A DNA stretch of 64,000 bases. Source: Flavobacteriaceae bacterium PS02293. GTDB taxonomy: Bacteria > Bacteroidota > Bacteroidia > Flavobacteriales > Weeksellaceae. The DNA lies in the NCBI GenBank assembly GCA_029960045.1, contig JASCOV010000002.1, positions 558,001-622,000 of the forward strand. Reading direction: 5' to 3'. Position numbers and translations under genes: made by a program. Position 1 is the stretch's first letter. Each line of letters begins with the position of its first letter. The notes under the pieces are model-generated. The model was not told the origin of the DNA. It was given only the letters and a program-made list of their open reading frames with translations, and did no database searches. This document shows, piece by piece, positions 45,795 through 53,938 of this stretch.

Positions 45795-46166
45795 TTAATT
45801 GTTTTCAGGAAAAGCTAACCACCAGTCTTCCATTGATTTTATAATCGGTAAAAAGGCAATACCTTTTTCAGTTAATTTATATTCTACTCTTGGGGGAATT
45901 TCAGCATAAGCAATTCTCAGAATAAGACCGTCATTTTCCAATTCTTTTAAAATCGTACTCAGTGTTCCCTGTGCCAGATTATCCAGTTCGCGCTTCAGAA
46001 CTCCGAATCTTTTTGGGCATTCGTTACCGATGATTTTAATCAGAGAAATCTTCCATTTTCCGTTGATTATCTTCAAAGCGTGTTCTGCGTAGCAATTATT
46101 TGCCAGAAAAAGAAAATTTTCCGTGCAGCTAACGACCTCATTTTCAGAATTAGTACTGGAATTCAT
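45795..46166 (-). CDS. HxlR family winged-helix regulator
   Basis: A 123-residue transcription factor. The HxlR signature 'CYAEHALKIINGKWKISLIKII' is at about residues 25-46, followed by the winged helix ('RFGVLKRELDNLAQGTLSTILKELENDGLILRIAYAEIPPRVEYKLTEKG'). Cys residues at 14 and 25 could act in redox or electrophile sensing, as in some HxlR/HypR proteins. It is divergent from an MFS exporter gene across an 86-bp region that holds a promoter and a dyad, and upstream of the M1 peptidase. Likely regulates the exporter and itself; direct evidence is lacking. Confidence 0.9.
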   Translation of the reverse strand: MNSSTNSENEVVSCTENFLFLANNCYAEHALKIINGKWKISLIKIIGNECPKRFGVLKRELDNLAQGTLSTILKELENDGLILRIAYAEIPPRVEYKLTEKGIAFLPIIKSMEDWWLAFPENN

Positions 46167-46184
46167 ACTGAGTCTATTTTTTCT

Positions 46185-46202
46185 ACCTACTTGACTGCAG
46201 GT
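46185..46202. promoter_or_regulatory. Candidate HxlR operator
   Basis: ACCT (46185-46188) and AGGT (46199-46202) form the ends of an imperfect dyad with a 10-bp centre, covering the -33 box TTGA of the MFS promoter. Position fits a repressor site; the arms are short. Confidence 0.3.
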
Positions 46203-46221
46203 TTTGATGTTGTTACTTTTG
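46191..46221 (+). promoter_or_regulatory. Promoter of the MFS exporter gene
   Basis: TTGA (46191-46194), 19-bp spacer, TACTTTTG (46214-46221), which matches TAnnTTTG exactly. It ends 31 bp before the ATG at 46253. Confidence 0.5.
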
Positions 46222-46252
46222 AAGATGTAAAGTTAAAATATTATCAATAAAA

Positions 46253-47644
46253 ATGAGAAATTTTCAAGAGTTTAACAAGTGGTTGAGTTTAATTGTCATT
46301 TCGATGTCAATTTTTTTATGTGTTCTGGATCTTTTCATTGTCAATATTGCAATACCGTCCATCAGAAATTCCATTAATGCAAGCACAGCCGAAACCCAGT
46401 TTATTATTGTCTTTTACATCATCGGTTATGGTGCTTTTCTAATCACGGGAAGTAAAATAGGGAACAGATACGGACACAAGAAAACCTTTATCATTTCGAT
46501 GTTTAGTTTTATGTTGTTTTCATTTTTTTGTGGAAGCTCTACTTCTGCGACTGCTCTAAATATAAGTCGTCTTTTTCAGGGGATTTCAGCGGCTTTTATG
46601 GTTCCGCAAGGCGTTGCTTTGATATCCAATATTTTTAAAGTTGAAGAAGAAAGGACAAAAGCTCTTGGGATTTATGGTGCGATTGCAGGAATAGCCTCGG
46701 TTTTAGGACAGGTTTTGGGCGGAATCATTCCCGACCTTAATTTTAGTTTTGATGCGTGGCGACTTGTTTTCTTTATCAATATTCCCATTGCACTATTGGT
46801 CATTATTTTGGCTAATAAATATCTGAAGGAAGTTGAAATTAAAACAAAAGAATCCATACAGATCTTTCCACAATTGATACTGATCATCCTTCTGATTATT
46901 TTGATGTACGAAATTGTCATCGGCGGCGAAGAAGGCTGGAAGACAAATAATATCTTGTTGCTCCTTTTTTCTGTTGCAGGTTTGCTCCTTTTTATTTTAA
47001 ATCAGAAAAGCAAATTTAAAAAAGGAAAAGAGGTTTTGATCAATATGAAACCATTCCTTTATCCAAGTTTTAAGGTGGCACTTTTAGCGGCGGTTACTTA
47101 CTATTTGGTTCAGGATTCTTATTTTTTCATCAATGCCAACTTTTTTGAAGAACATCATCATTTGAGTTCTACAAAAACAGGATTATTGTTTGCTTGTCAG
47201 GGAATCGGTTATGTTTTGGCATCTCTTTTATCCGTGAGATTTTTAAATAAATATCAGGAGAAATTTATCATCTTCGGTCTGATCATAATGATCTTAGGAC
47301 TTGCAGGGCATCTTTATGCGGTCAATTCATCGACAATGAATTTACAAGTTATATCTGCGGTTTTATTCTTCTATGGAATCGGATGCGGAATAGTGCTGCC
47401 CTCTATGTTTACCAATGCGATGAGAAAATTACCTGTTTCGGTTACTTCACTTGCGAGCGGCGTATATTTGACGATTCAGCAGATTTCTATTGGATTCGGC
47501 GTGAGTTTGGTTGGGCGGATTTATTTTAATTTTAATGATGGATACTTTATGGCAACTTTCATAATGATTGTTTTACTGTTAATTACCATTAGCATATTTT
47601 TAATTTCAGATTTCAGATCAAAAATTAAACCTTCAAAATTTTAA
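46253..47644 (+). CDS. MFS drug exporter (DHA2/14-TM type)
   Basis: A 463-residue major facilitator with about 14 membrane segments. 'LDLFIVNIAIPSIRNSINASTAETQFIIVFYIIGYGAFLITGSKIGNRYGHKK' holds the DHA2 helix 1 motif ('vDxtivNvAlP') and motif A in the loop ('GskiGNryGhKk'). Motif C-like 'AIAGIASVLGQVLGGIIPDL' occurs in helix 5. Typical substrates are drugs or toxic small molecules exported with proton antiport. It is divergent from an HxlR regulator, a common arrangement for inducible efflux. Convergent with menC, 11 bp apart. Confidence 0.9.
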   Translation: MRNFQEFNKWLSLIVISMSIFLCVLDLFIVNIAIPSIRNSINASTAETQFIIVFYIIGYGAFLITGSKIGNRYGHKKTFIISMFSFMLFSFFCGSSTSATALNISRLFQGISAAFMVPQGVALISNIFKVEEERTKALGIYGAIAGIASVLGQVLGGIIPDLNFSFDAWRLVFFINIPIALLVIILANKYLKEVEIKTKESIQIFPQLILIILLIILMYEIVIGGEEGWKTNNILLLLFSVAGLLLFILNQKSKFKKGKEVLINMKPFLYPSFKVALLAAVTYYLVQDSYFFINANFFEEHHHLSSTKTGLLFACQGIGYVLASLLSVRFLNKYQEKFIIFGLIIMILGLAGHLYAVNSSTMNLQVISAVLFFYGIGCGIVLPSMFTNAMRKLPVSVTSLASGVYLTIQQISIGFGVSLVGRIYFNFNDGYFMATFIMIVLLLITISIFLISDFRSKIKPSKF

Positions 47645-47655
47645 TTTCCAATTCA

Positions 47656-48663
47656 TTAAATTGTAAAAAACAAATGGTCGTTTTTCAGGGTCAAAGGTGT
47701 AGGGAAATTATTAGTAAAAAGTCCACCCGTTCCCAAACCTTGCGGCATCGGATTTTTTTTGAGATAGGTGTATTGTGCGATTGCATTCAGTCCGATGTTG
47801 CTTTCCAATGCTGAGGTAATCCACCAGCCGATGTTATTTTTTTCTGCTAAATCAATCCATTCATCTGAACCAGAAAAACCACCAATCAAACTTGGTTTCA
47901 AAATAATATATTGAGGATTGATTTCTGTTATAAGATCTTTTTTTGATTCAATATTCAAAACACCGATTAATTCTTCATCCAAAGCAATTGGAGTAGGCGT
48001 ATTCTTGCAAAGTTCGGCCATTGCTTTCCAATTCCCAGCTTCAATCGGCTGTTCGATGGAATGGATTTCCAATTCTGCTAACTCTTCCAAAACGAATTTA
48101 GCTTGTTCAGGAGAAAAAGCACCGTTTGCATCGACACGAAGTTCGATCTGATCTTTTGGGAATTGATTTCTAATTGATTTAATAACTTCTTTTTCAGAAT
48201 CCCAGTCAACACCTATTTTTAGTTTGATACAAATGAAGTTATTTTTAAGTTTTTCTTCGATTTGAGATTGCATAGATTCTGCATTTCCCATCCAGATCAA
48301 ACCATTGATTTTAATAGAATCTTTTCCATCAGTAAAAGCACTTGGAAAATAAAGATCGCCTTGATGTTTCAAATTCGCAAGGGCCTGTTCGATCCCAAAT
48401 ATGATTGATGGATGATTAATAAGTTCTTCCTGTAATTCTTCAAAACTCAAATTAATATTGCGACAAGCCCACTCCAAAGCATCTTCATAATCCTCATCGT
48501 CATCAAAGCTTAATCCTCGGAAAAGTGCACATTCTCCAATTCCTTTTTTATTGTCTTCGGAGATTTCGAGGAAATAAGTTTCCTTCGTATTCAAAACGCC
48601 ACGCGAAGTTCCACTTGGCTTTTTGAAGTTAAGTATATATTGGTTGAATGTTGCAGTCTTCAT
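47656..48663 (-). CDS. menC: o-Succinylbenzoate synthase
   Basis: A 335-residue enolase-superfamily protein. The catalytic pair is K147-L-K149 ('FICIKLKIG'), the metal ligands are D178 ('RVDANGAF'), E204 ('IEQPIE') and D229 ('ALDEELIG'), and the second catalytic Lys is K256 ('IILKPSLIGG'). 'TSALESNIGLNAIAQYTY' near the C-terminus is typical of OSBS. It dehydrates SHCHC to o-succinylbenzoate in menaquinone synthesis. Dipeptide epimerases are the closest alternative. The -7 box TATTTTTG ends 4 bp before the ATG, so the mRNA may be leaderless. Confidence 0.87.
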   Translation of the reverse strand: MKTATFNQYILNFKKPSGTSRGVLNTKETYFLEISEDNKKGIGECALFRGLSFDDDEDYEDALEWACRNINLSFEELQEELINHPSIIFGIEQALANLKHQGDLYFPSAFTDGKDSIKINGLIWMGNAESMQSQIEEKLKNNFICIKLKIGVDWDSEKEVIKSIRNQFPKDQIELRVDANGAFSPEQAKFVLEELAELEIHSIEQPIEAGNWKAMAELCKNTPTPIALDEELIGVLNIESKKDLITEINPQYIILKPSLIGGFSGSDEWIDLAEKNNIGWWITSALESNIGLNAIAQYTYLKKNPMPQGLGTGGLFTNNFPTPLTLKNDHLFFTI

Positions 48664-48667
48664 CCTG

Positions 48668-48675
48668 CAAAAATA
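48668..48675 (-). promoter_or_regulatory. -7 promoter element touching the menC start
   Basis: On the minus strand TATTTTTG (plus strand CAAAAATA) is an exact TAnnTTTG. Only four bases (CAGG) separate it from the menC ATG, so transcription would start at or one or two bases before the start codon. Confidence 0.45.
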
Positions 48676-48678
48676 AGA

Positions 48679-48701
48679 AAAGACCGAGAAAATCGGTCTT
48701 T
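48679..48701 (-). terminator. Intrinsic terminator of the fbp operon
   Basis: Stem AAAGACCGA / TCGGTCTTT with a five-base loop, followed on the minus strand by a T-rich run that also contains the menC -7 box. Confidence 0.8.
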
Positions 48702-48762
48702 CGTATGGATTTATATTAAAGAAATATTTTGCTTATTCGAATTTCATTTTGGAAAGAGAATG

Positions 48763-49095
48763 TTATTTATTTTTATTCATTCTTCGATTTACCACTTTCC
48801 AAAAATCCTCGACTTGGTCTGCTGGAACTAATTTTTCAACATTATTTATATAGGCATTACATAAACTATCTTTTCTTCTTGGAAAATCAACATAAATAGT
48901 TCCGGGATCATTAAGCCCGGCTTTCTTTTTATCGTCCTCAAACTTTTTTCTAAGAACTTTTATGTCTCTAGATAGTTTATCTGTAAGTATATTATATTTA
49001 ATTTTGTTTTCAGTTGAAAATTTAACCTTTGGTCCAAATTGAGCAAAAGCTAAAACTGAATTAAAAATTAGTAAAAATAAATAAGTCTTTTTCAA
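48763..49095 (-). CDS. Small secreted hypothetical protein
   Basis: A 110-residue protein with a clear signal peptide ('YLFLLIFNSVLAFAQ'). The mature part is basic and probably helical ('NKIKYNILTDKLSRDIKVLRKKFEDDKKKAGL'), then 'VDFPRRKDSLCNAYINNVEKLVPADQVEDFWKVVNRRMNKNK'. I do not recognise a family. It begins 3 bp after the fbp stop codon, so it is co-transcribed with fbp and ends before the terminator at 48679. Function unknown. Confidence 0.72.
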   Translation of the reverse strand: MKKTYLFLLIFNSVLAFAQFGPKVKFSTENKIKYNILTDKLSRDIKVLRKKFEDDKKKAGLNDPGTIYVDFPRRKDSLCNAYINNVEKLVPADQVEDFWKVVNRRMNKNK

Positions 49096-49098
49096 AAC

Positions 49099-50118
49099 TT
49101 AATTTTTATTCACAGCTTTTGCCATAAATTCTTCAGCTTTAGTTACCATTGCTGCACTTCCGCAGAAAAACGGAACACGCTGATGAAGTTCTGTTGGTTC
49201 AATTTCCATAATTCTTTTGAAACCGTCACTGCATTTTCCGCCTGCTTGTTCTGCTAAAAATGCCATTGGATTTGCTTCGTAAAGCAATCTCAATTTCCCA
49301 TTTGGAGAATGTGAAGTTTGAGGATAAATATAAACGCCTCCTTTCAACATATTTCTGTGAAAATCAGAAACCAAAGATCCGATATATCGTGAAGTGTAAG
49401 GTCTGTCACCTTCTTCTTCCTGGCAATATTTAATGTAATCTTTCACACCCTGAGGAAATTTCGCATAATTTCCTTCATTAATAGAATAGATTTTCCCCAA
49501 AGTTGGGAATTTGATGTTTTCGTGAGATAAATAATAAGTTCCGATTGATGGATCTAATGTAAATCCATTTACACCATTTCCAGTAGTGTAAACAATCATT
49601 GTAGAAGATCCATAAACTACATAACCTGCAGCCACTTGATTCACACCTTTTTGTAAGAAATCTCTCAACTCCACCGGACTTCCCGGATCGGAAACTCTTC
49701 TATAAATTGAGAAAATCGTCCCTACAGAAACATTCACATCGATATTAGAAGAACCATCCAAAGGATCGATTAATACAACATATTTACTAAGGTGTGCATT
49801 TTCCGTGCATTTAACCTCGATGAAATCATCGCTTTCTTCAGATGCAATTCCACAAACAACTTCTCTTTGGGAAAGTGCGGCGATGAAAATATCGTTCGCC
49901 AAGACATCCAGTTTTTGCTGATCTTCGCCTTGGATATTCATATTTCCAACGTTCCCGATGATGTCTGCAATTCCAGCTTTGTTAACTTCGCGGTTTACAA
50001 TTTTTGTCGCAATTCTGATGGAACTGATAAGACGTGAAAGTTCTCCTGTGGAATACTTGAAATCGTCCTGTTTATCGATGATAAATTCTCCTAAAGTTTG
50101 TAGAGCTTGTTTTGACAT
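49099..50118 (-). CDS. fbp: Class 1 fructose-1,6-bisphosphatase
   Basis: A 339-residue gluconeogenic enzyme. Visible signatures: 'EESDDFIEV' (first metal site Glu), '[29 protein letters not shown]' (the D-P-L-D-G-S metal/phosphate motif), '[16 protein letters not shown]', '[26 protein letters not shown]' and '[21 protein letters not shown]'. It hydrolyses fructose 1,6-bisphosphate to fructose 6-phosphate, which also feeds the sugar-nucleotide pathways of the polysaccharide locus. Length is standard. A secreted small protein gene follows it. Confidence 0.97.
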   Translation of the reverse strand: MSKQALQTLGEFIIDKQDDFKYSTGELSRLISSIRIATKIVNREVNKAGIADIIGNVGNMNIQGEDQQKLDVLANDIFIAALSQREVVCGIASEESDDFIEVKCTENAHLSKYVVLIDPLDGSSNIDVNVSVGTIFSIYRRVSDPGSPVELRDFLQKGVNQVAAGYVVYGSSTMIVYTTGNGVNGFTLDPSIGTYYLSHENIKFPTLGKIYSINEGNYAKFPQGVKDYIKYCQEEEGDRPYTSRYIGSLVSDFHRNMLKGGVYIYPQTSHSPNGKLRLLYEANPMAFLAEQAGGKCSDGFKRIMEIEPTELHQRVPFFCGSAAMVTKAEEFMAKAVNKN

Positions 50119-50138
50119 GGGTTTAATTTTCAGATGTA

Positions 50139-50173
50139 CAAAACTATATTATTTTTTAATTAAATAAAACAAA
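50139..50173 (-). promoter_or_regulatory. Promoter of fbp
   Basis: On the minus strand TTTG (plus 50170-50173) lies 23 bp before TAGTTTTG (plus 50139-50146), an exact TAnnTTTG. It ends 20 bp before the fbp ATG. Confidence 0.5.
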
Positions 50174-50284
50174 ATTTCTCACTAATTGATGATACTTATC
50201 ATATTCTTATTAATATGGTTTAATGTTTCATAATGAGGCATTAAAAAAGATTGATGCCAATTTTTATATTTCGTTCATTATTAA

Positions 50285-50292
50285 TATTTTTG
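50285..50292 (+). promoter_or_regulatory. -7 promoter element upstream of the aspartate kinase gene
   Basis: TATTTTTG matches TAnnTTTG and lies 66 bp before the ATG at 50359. No clear TTTG -33 box is visible, so this is weak evidence. Confidence 0.35.
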
Positions 50293-50358
50293 AATCTTGA
50301 AAAAATTCTGTCTAATATTAATATAAAAATAGCTTGTTCTAAAAAAGCTAAAATCTAA

Positions 50359-51597
50359 ATGAAAGTTTACAAATTTGGTGGTGCATCTGTGAAAGATGCT
50401 GAAGGTGTGAAAAATGTGGCCTTGGTTCTGGAGACTCAGGGTTTTGAAAAATGTCTGCTAGTGGTTTCCGCAATGGGGAAAACTACCAATGCTTTGGAAA
50501 AGGTAGTAGAATACTATTTCAAGAAACAGGATTATCAGCAAGAAATTGAACTGATAAAGAAAAATCACATCGATATTGCCAAGGGTTTATTTTCAGAAAA
50601 TCACCCGGTTTTTGGAGAAATTTCATTATTTTTTGATGATATTGATTCTTTTTTAAGAAGAAACAAATCTCCGAATTATAACTTCGTTTACGATCAGGTT
50701 GTAAGCTGTGGAGAAATGATATCTTCTAAAATATTAAGCGAGTACCTTAATGATATTCAGTTTTTTAACCATTGGCTGGATGCGAGAGATTATATTAAAA
50801 CTGATAGTAATTACAGAGAAGGAATCGTTAACTGGCAGGAAACTGAGCAGAATATTTCCAAACTTGATAAGATCAATTGTTATGTAACTCAAGGATTTAT
50901 CGGTTCTGAAAGTAATAATTTCACAGTGACTTTAGGTCGTGAAGGTTCAGATTATACAGCTGCGATTTTTGCTTATTGTTTGAATGCGGATGAAATGACG
51001 ATTTGGAAAGACGTTCCAGGTGTGATGACAGGCGACCCTAGGAAATTTGAAAATGTTGAATTGTTGTCTTTCATTTCTTATGAAGAAGCAATTGAGATGG
51101 CTTATTATGGTGCATCAGTTATTCACCCAAAAACATTGCAGCCACTTAAACAGAAGAATATTCCGTTTTTTGTGAAATCATTTATTGAACCAAAAGAACC
51201 GGGAACCAAGGTTGGAAATTCAACAGAAAATGAATCTATAGAAAGTTATATTCTGAAAGAAAATCAGACTTTATTAAATGTTGAAACCCGCGATTTCTCT
51301 TTTATAGCCGAGGATCACATGAGTTTAATTTTCACATTGCTTGCAAAATATAAAATTAAAGTTTCTTTGATGCAGAATTCAGCAATTTCATTAGCTTTAT
51401 GTTTGGAAGATAAATTTGGAACAGCAAATGAATTTAATGAAGAACTCCAGCAGAGTTTCATTACTCAAATGACAAAAAATGTATCCTTGTTTACCGTTAG
51501 AAATGCTGAATTGGACAAGCTGGAGAAATTCTACAAAGACAAAAAAGTCCTGTTGGAACAGATTTCCAAAAAAACCTTCCAAATGGTAACCATGTAA
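50359..51597 (+). CDS. Aspartate kinase (monofunctional)
   Basis: A 412-residue amino-acid kinase. The N-terminal 'KVYKFGGASVKDAEGVKNV' (K-F-G-G-A/T-S) is the aspartokinase signature; 'TLGREGSDYTAAIFAYCLNADEMTIWKDVPGVMTGDPR' is the ATP/aspartate-binding core. The C-terminal ~120 residues resemble a degenerate ACT region ('IKVSLMQNSAISLALCLEDK'), shorter and more divergent than in E. coli LysC (449), so feedback control may differ. It phosphorylates aspartate for lysine, threonine, methionine and diaminopimelate. The next gene starts 7 bp after its stop. Not fused to homoserine dehydrogenase. Confidence 0.92.
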   Translation: MKVYKFGGASVKDAEGVKNVALVLETQGFEKCLLVVSAMGKTTNALEKVVEYYFKKQDYQQEIELIKKNHIDIAKGLFSENHPVFGEISLFFDDIDSFLRRNKSPNYNFVYDQVVSCGEMISSKILSEYLNDIQFFNHWLDARDYIKTDSNYREGIVNWQETEQNISKLDKINCYVTQGFIGSESNNFTVTLGREGSDYTAAIFAYCLNADEMTIWKDVPGVMTGDPRKFENVELLSFISYEEAIEMAYYGASVIHPKTLQPLKQKNIPFFVKSFIEPKEPGTKVGNSTENESIESYILKENQTLLNVETRDFSFIAEDHMSLIFTLLAKYKIKVSLMQNSAISLALCLEDKFGTANEFNEELQQSFITQMTKNVSLFTVRNAELDKLEKFYKDKKVLLEQISKKTFQMVTM

Positions 51598-51604
51598 AAA
51601 CACT

Positions 51605-53449
51605 ATGAGTTTAATTTCTAAAGAAGACTTGATACAAGCAGCCGGACTCGACAAAATTGGTTTTCTCAAGAGACCTGTTGCGTCCGCCATCATGAATCTT
51701 ACAAAAATAAATGAAGTCAATGCCCTTTATGATAAGCTGATTCACACAAAAGGTGTAGAATTTTTTGATGAATTTGTAAGAGAGCAGGAGCTGAGTTACA
51801 TCGTCTTTGAAGAAGATCTTGCGAAAATTCCTAAAACCGGACCATTTATTATCGTTTCCAATCATCCGCTTGGTGCATTGGACGGGATATTAATGTGTAA
51901 AATCATTTTACGTGTTCGCCCGGATTTCAAGGTGATGGGGAATTTTCTCCTATCAAAAATAAAACCGATGGATCCTTTTGTGATCTCTGTAAATCCATTT
52001 GAAGAACGAAAAGAGGCTTACAGTAGTTCATCGGGAATGAGAGAAACTTTCAGGCATTTGTCTGAAGGAGGCTGTTTAGGTATTTTTCCGGCTGGTGAAG
52101 TATCAAATAAAAATAACGAATACGGTGAAATCCTTGACAGACCTTGGGGCAAAACTGCTTTGAAGATCATTAAGAAAGCAAAAGTTCCTGTAGTTCCAAT
52201 GTATTTCCATGCGACTAATAGTAAGATTTTTTATAACATTGCTAAGTTGCACCCAGATTTGCAAACCTTAATGCTGCCAACCGAAATGATGCGAAAAAGA
52301 GATAAGCCAATCAGAATTAGGATTGGAAAAGCTATCTCTGTAAAACAACTTCAGGAAGAAGAAACCATCGAAGAATTGGGCGATTACCTTTACAAAAAGG
52401 TTTATATGCTCAAATCTTATTATGAAAAAAGAAAAAGCATTACAGAGAAACTAAAACTGCCAAATATGGCGCTCAAACTTCCGTTGCTAAAACAGAATAA
52501 TATCGTTCAGAATATCATTGACGAAACTCCGACAGAAGATCTCGAGAGAGAAATAGAAATCCTAAAGGCAGCCGAAAACAAGAAGCTTTTTTCTCATGGA
52601 GATTACGATGTGTTTTTCACAAAATCAGAAGAAATCCCTTCTATAATGAGGGAAATTGGAAGACAGCGAGAGCTTACTTTCCGAGCAATAGGAGAGGGAA
52701 CTAATCTACCTTTTGACCTTGATGAATATGACAACCATTACCACCATCTTTTTATGTGGGATAATGCTGCAAAAAAATTGGTTGGTGCTTACAGAATGGC
52801 ATTGGGTTCAGAAGTAATGAAAAAATTTGGGATTGATGGATTCTACACAAGTTCACTTTTTGAATATGATACTGAATTGCAGCCATTTTTCAGAAAAGTC
52901 ATCGAAATGGGTCGCGCTTATGTTTCTGTAGAATATCAGCAAAAACCATTTCCGTTATTCTTGCTTTGGAGAGGAATTGTTCACGTTTGCCTTAGAAACC
53001 CGGAACATAAATTCTTGATGGGCGGCGTAAGTATTAGTAATAAATTTTCAGAGTTTTCTAAATCATTAATGATAGAATTTATGCGTTCTCATTATTACGA
53101 TTCTGCAGTTGCGCAATATATTCATCCAAAAAATGAATTCAAGGTTGTGATGAAAGAACGCGATAAAGCTTTGTTTTTTGAGGATATGGACGCTGATCTT
53201 AATAAGCTAGATAAAATCATTGATGATCTCGAACCGGAACTTAGATTGCCTGTTTTAATAAAAAAATATATCAAGCAAAATGCGAAGATGATTGCTTTTA
53301 ATGTGGATCCAAATTTCAATGATGCGATTGATGGATTGATGTATATCCGAATTAGTGATCTTCCTGAAGATACGATTAAGCCTGTTTTGGAAGAGTTAAG
53401 TGATTTTTTTAAAGCACAAACTGAAAAAAAATCCTCTGAAAATCAGTAA
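51605..53449 (+). CDS. OlsF-like bifunctional ornithine-lipid synthase
   Basis: A 614-residue fusion. The N-terminal ~300 residues are a PlsC-type acyltransferase: 'FIIVSNHPLGALDGIL' with H87 and D93 (a spacing of five residues instead of the usual four), and 'LGIFPAGEVS' (158-167). The C-terminal part (about 330-560) is GNAT-like and matches OlsB N-acyltransferases ('RQRELTFRAIGEGTNLPFDLDEYDNHYHHLFMWD', 'EMGRAYVSVEYQ', 'FLMGGVSIS'). In Flavobacterium, OlsF-type fusions make ornithine lipids: the C-terminal part N-acylates ornithine and the N-terminal part adds the second chain. It may instead acylate other amino acids, as glycine lipids are common in this phylum. Follows aspartate kinase by 7 bp. 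Confidence 0.85.
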   Translation: MSLISKEDLIQAAGLDKIGFLKRPVASAIMNLTKINEVNALYDKLIHTKGVEFFDEFVREQELSYIVFEEDLAKIPKTGPFIIVSNHPLGALDGILMCKIILRVRPDFKVMGNFLLSKIKPMDPFVISVNPFEERKEAYSSSSGMRETFRHLSEGGCLGIFPAGEVSNKNNEYGEILDRPWGKTALKIIKKAKVPVVPMYFHATNSKIFYNIAKLHPDLQTLMLPTEMMRKRDKPIRIRIGKAISVKQLQEEETIEELGDYLYKKVYMLKSYYEKRKSITEKLKLPNMALKLPLLKQNNIVQNIIDETPTEDLEREIEILKAAENKKLFSHGDYDVFFTKSEEIPSIMREIGRQRELTFRAIGEGTNLPFDLDEYDNHYHHLFMWDNAAKKLVGAYRMALGSEVMKKFGIDGFYTSSLFEYDTELQPFFRKVIEMGRAYVSVEYQQKPFPLFLLWRGIVHVCLRNPEHKFLMGGVSISNKFSEFSKSLMIEFMRSHYYDSAVAQYIHPKNEFKVVMKERDKALFFEDMDADLNKLDKIIDDLEPELRLPVLIKKYIKQNAKMIAFNVDPNFNDAIDGLMYIRISDLPEDTIKPVLEELSDFFKAQTEKKSSENQ

Positions 53450-53484
53450 TTTTCATATAAATGAGAGACTAATTTCCAATATAA

Positions 53485-53516
53485 TTTGCATTATAAGAAT
53501 AAAGAATATATTTTTG
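53485..53516 (+). promoter_or_regulatory. Promoter of the first tRNA-Phe
   Basis: TTTG (53485-53488), 20-bp spacer, TATTTTTG (53509-53516): a full match to the Bacteroidota promoter pattern. The same arrangement occurs before the second tRNA. Confidence 0.75.
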
Positions 53517-53519
53517 CAC

Positions 53520-53539
53520 CACTCAAAACAAAACGAGTG
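53520..53539 (+). repeat. Leader dyad before the first tRNA-Phe
   Basis: CACTC (53520-53524) and GAGTG (53535-53539) with a 10-base A-rich loop lie at the expected 5' end of the tRNA precursor. The same sequence recurs before the second tRNA (53711-53730). Confidence 0.55.
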
Positions 53540-53541
53540 CT

Positions 53542-53614
53542 GGTTTCTTAGCTCAGTTGGTAGAGCAATGGATTGAAAATCCATGTGTCCCTGGTTCGAT
53601 CCCTGGAGAAACCA
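53542..53614 (+). tRNA. tRNA-Phe (GAA), copy 1
   Basis: A 73-nt cloverleaf: acceptor GGTTTCT/AGAAACC, D-arm GCTC...GAGC, anticodon stem ATGGA/TCCAT with loop TTGAAAA (anticodon GAA), T-arm CCTGG-TTCGATC-CCTGG, discriminator A. CCA is not encoded. It is followed by a terminator (53618-53646). Confidence 0.98.
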
Positions 53615-53617
53615 CTT

Positions 53618-53646
53618 AAAAACCGCCTAGCTTAGGTGGTTTTTTT
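53618..53646 (+). terminator. Terminator of the first tRNA-Phe
   Basis: AAACCGCCTA / TTAGGTGGTTT stem (one G-T pair) followed by seven T, right after the tRNA. Confidence 0.8.
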
Positions 53647-53675
53647 ATTAAATTGTTAATTTAGTATTAACATTA

Positions 53676-53707
53676 TTTGGTGTTTAAAAATAAAGAGTGT
53701 ATTTTTG
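53676..53707 (+). promoter_or_regulatory. Promoter of the second tRNA-Phe
   Basis: TTTG (53676-53679), 20-bp spacer, TATTTTTG (53700-53707), the same layout as for copy 1. Confidence 0.75.
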
Positions 53708-53732
53708 CACCACTCAAAACAAAACGAGTGCT

Positions 53733-53805
53733 GGTTTCTTAGCTCAGTTGGTAGAGCAATGGATTGAAAATCCATGTGTCCCTGGTTCGATCCCTGGAGA
53801 AACCA
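53733..53805 (+). tRNA. tRNA-Phe (GAA), copy 2
   Basis: Identical in sequence to copy 1 and offset by exactly 191 bp, with the same leader dyad and promoter layout. Anticodon GAA, no encoded CCA. The pheT gene lies about 4 kb downstream. Confidence 0.98.
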
Positions 53806-53808
53806 CTT

Positions 53809-53838
53809 AAAACCGCCTAATTATAGGCGGTTTTTTTG
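53809..53838 (+). terminator. Terminator of the second tRNA-Phe
   Basis: CCGCCTA / TAGGCGG with loop ATTA, extended by A/T pairs and followed by T residues. Its stem differs from that of copy 1 while pairing is kept. Confidence 0.8.
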
Positions 53839-53884
53839 TTTTTTAGTATAGCAAAGATTATTACAATTATGGCAATCATAAAAT

Positions 53885-53914
53885 AAAAAATCCTGAGATT
53901 TTCAGGATTTTTAT
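53885..53914 (-). terminator. Terminator of coaD
   Basis: AAAAAATCCTGA / TCAGGATTTTT with loop GATTT, about 25 bp beyond the coaD stop on the minus strand; A and T runs on both sides make it potentially bidirectional. Confidence 0.75.
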
Positions 53915-53938
53915 ATGTTTTACGTTTAAAAATAAGAT

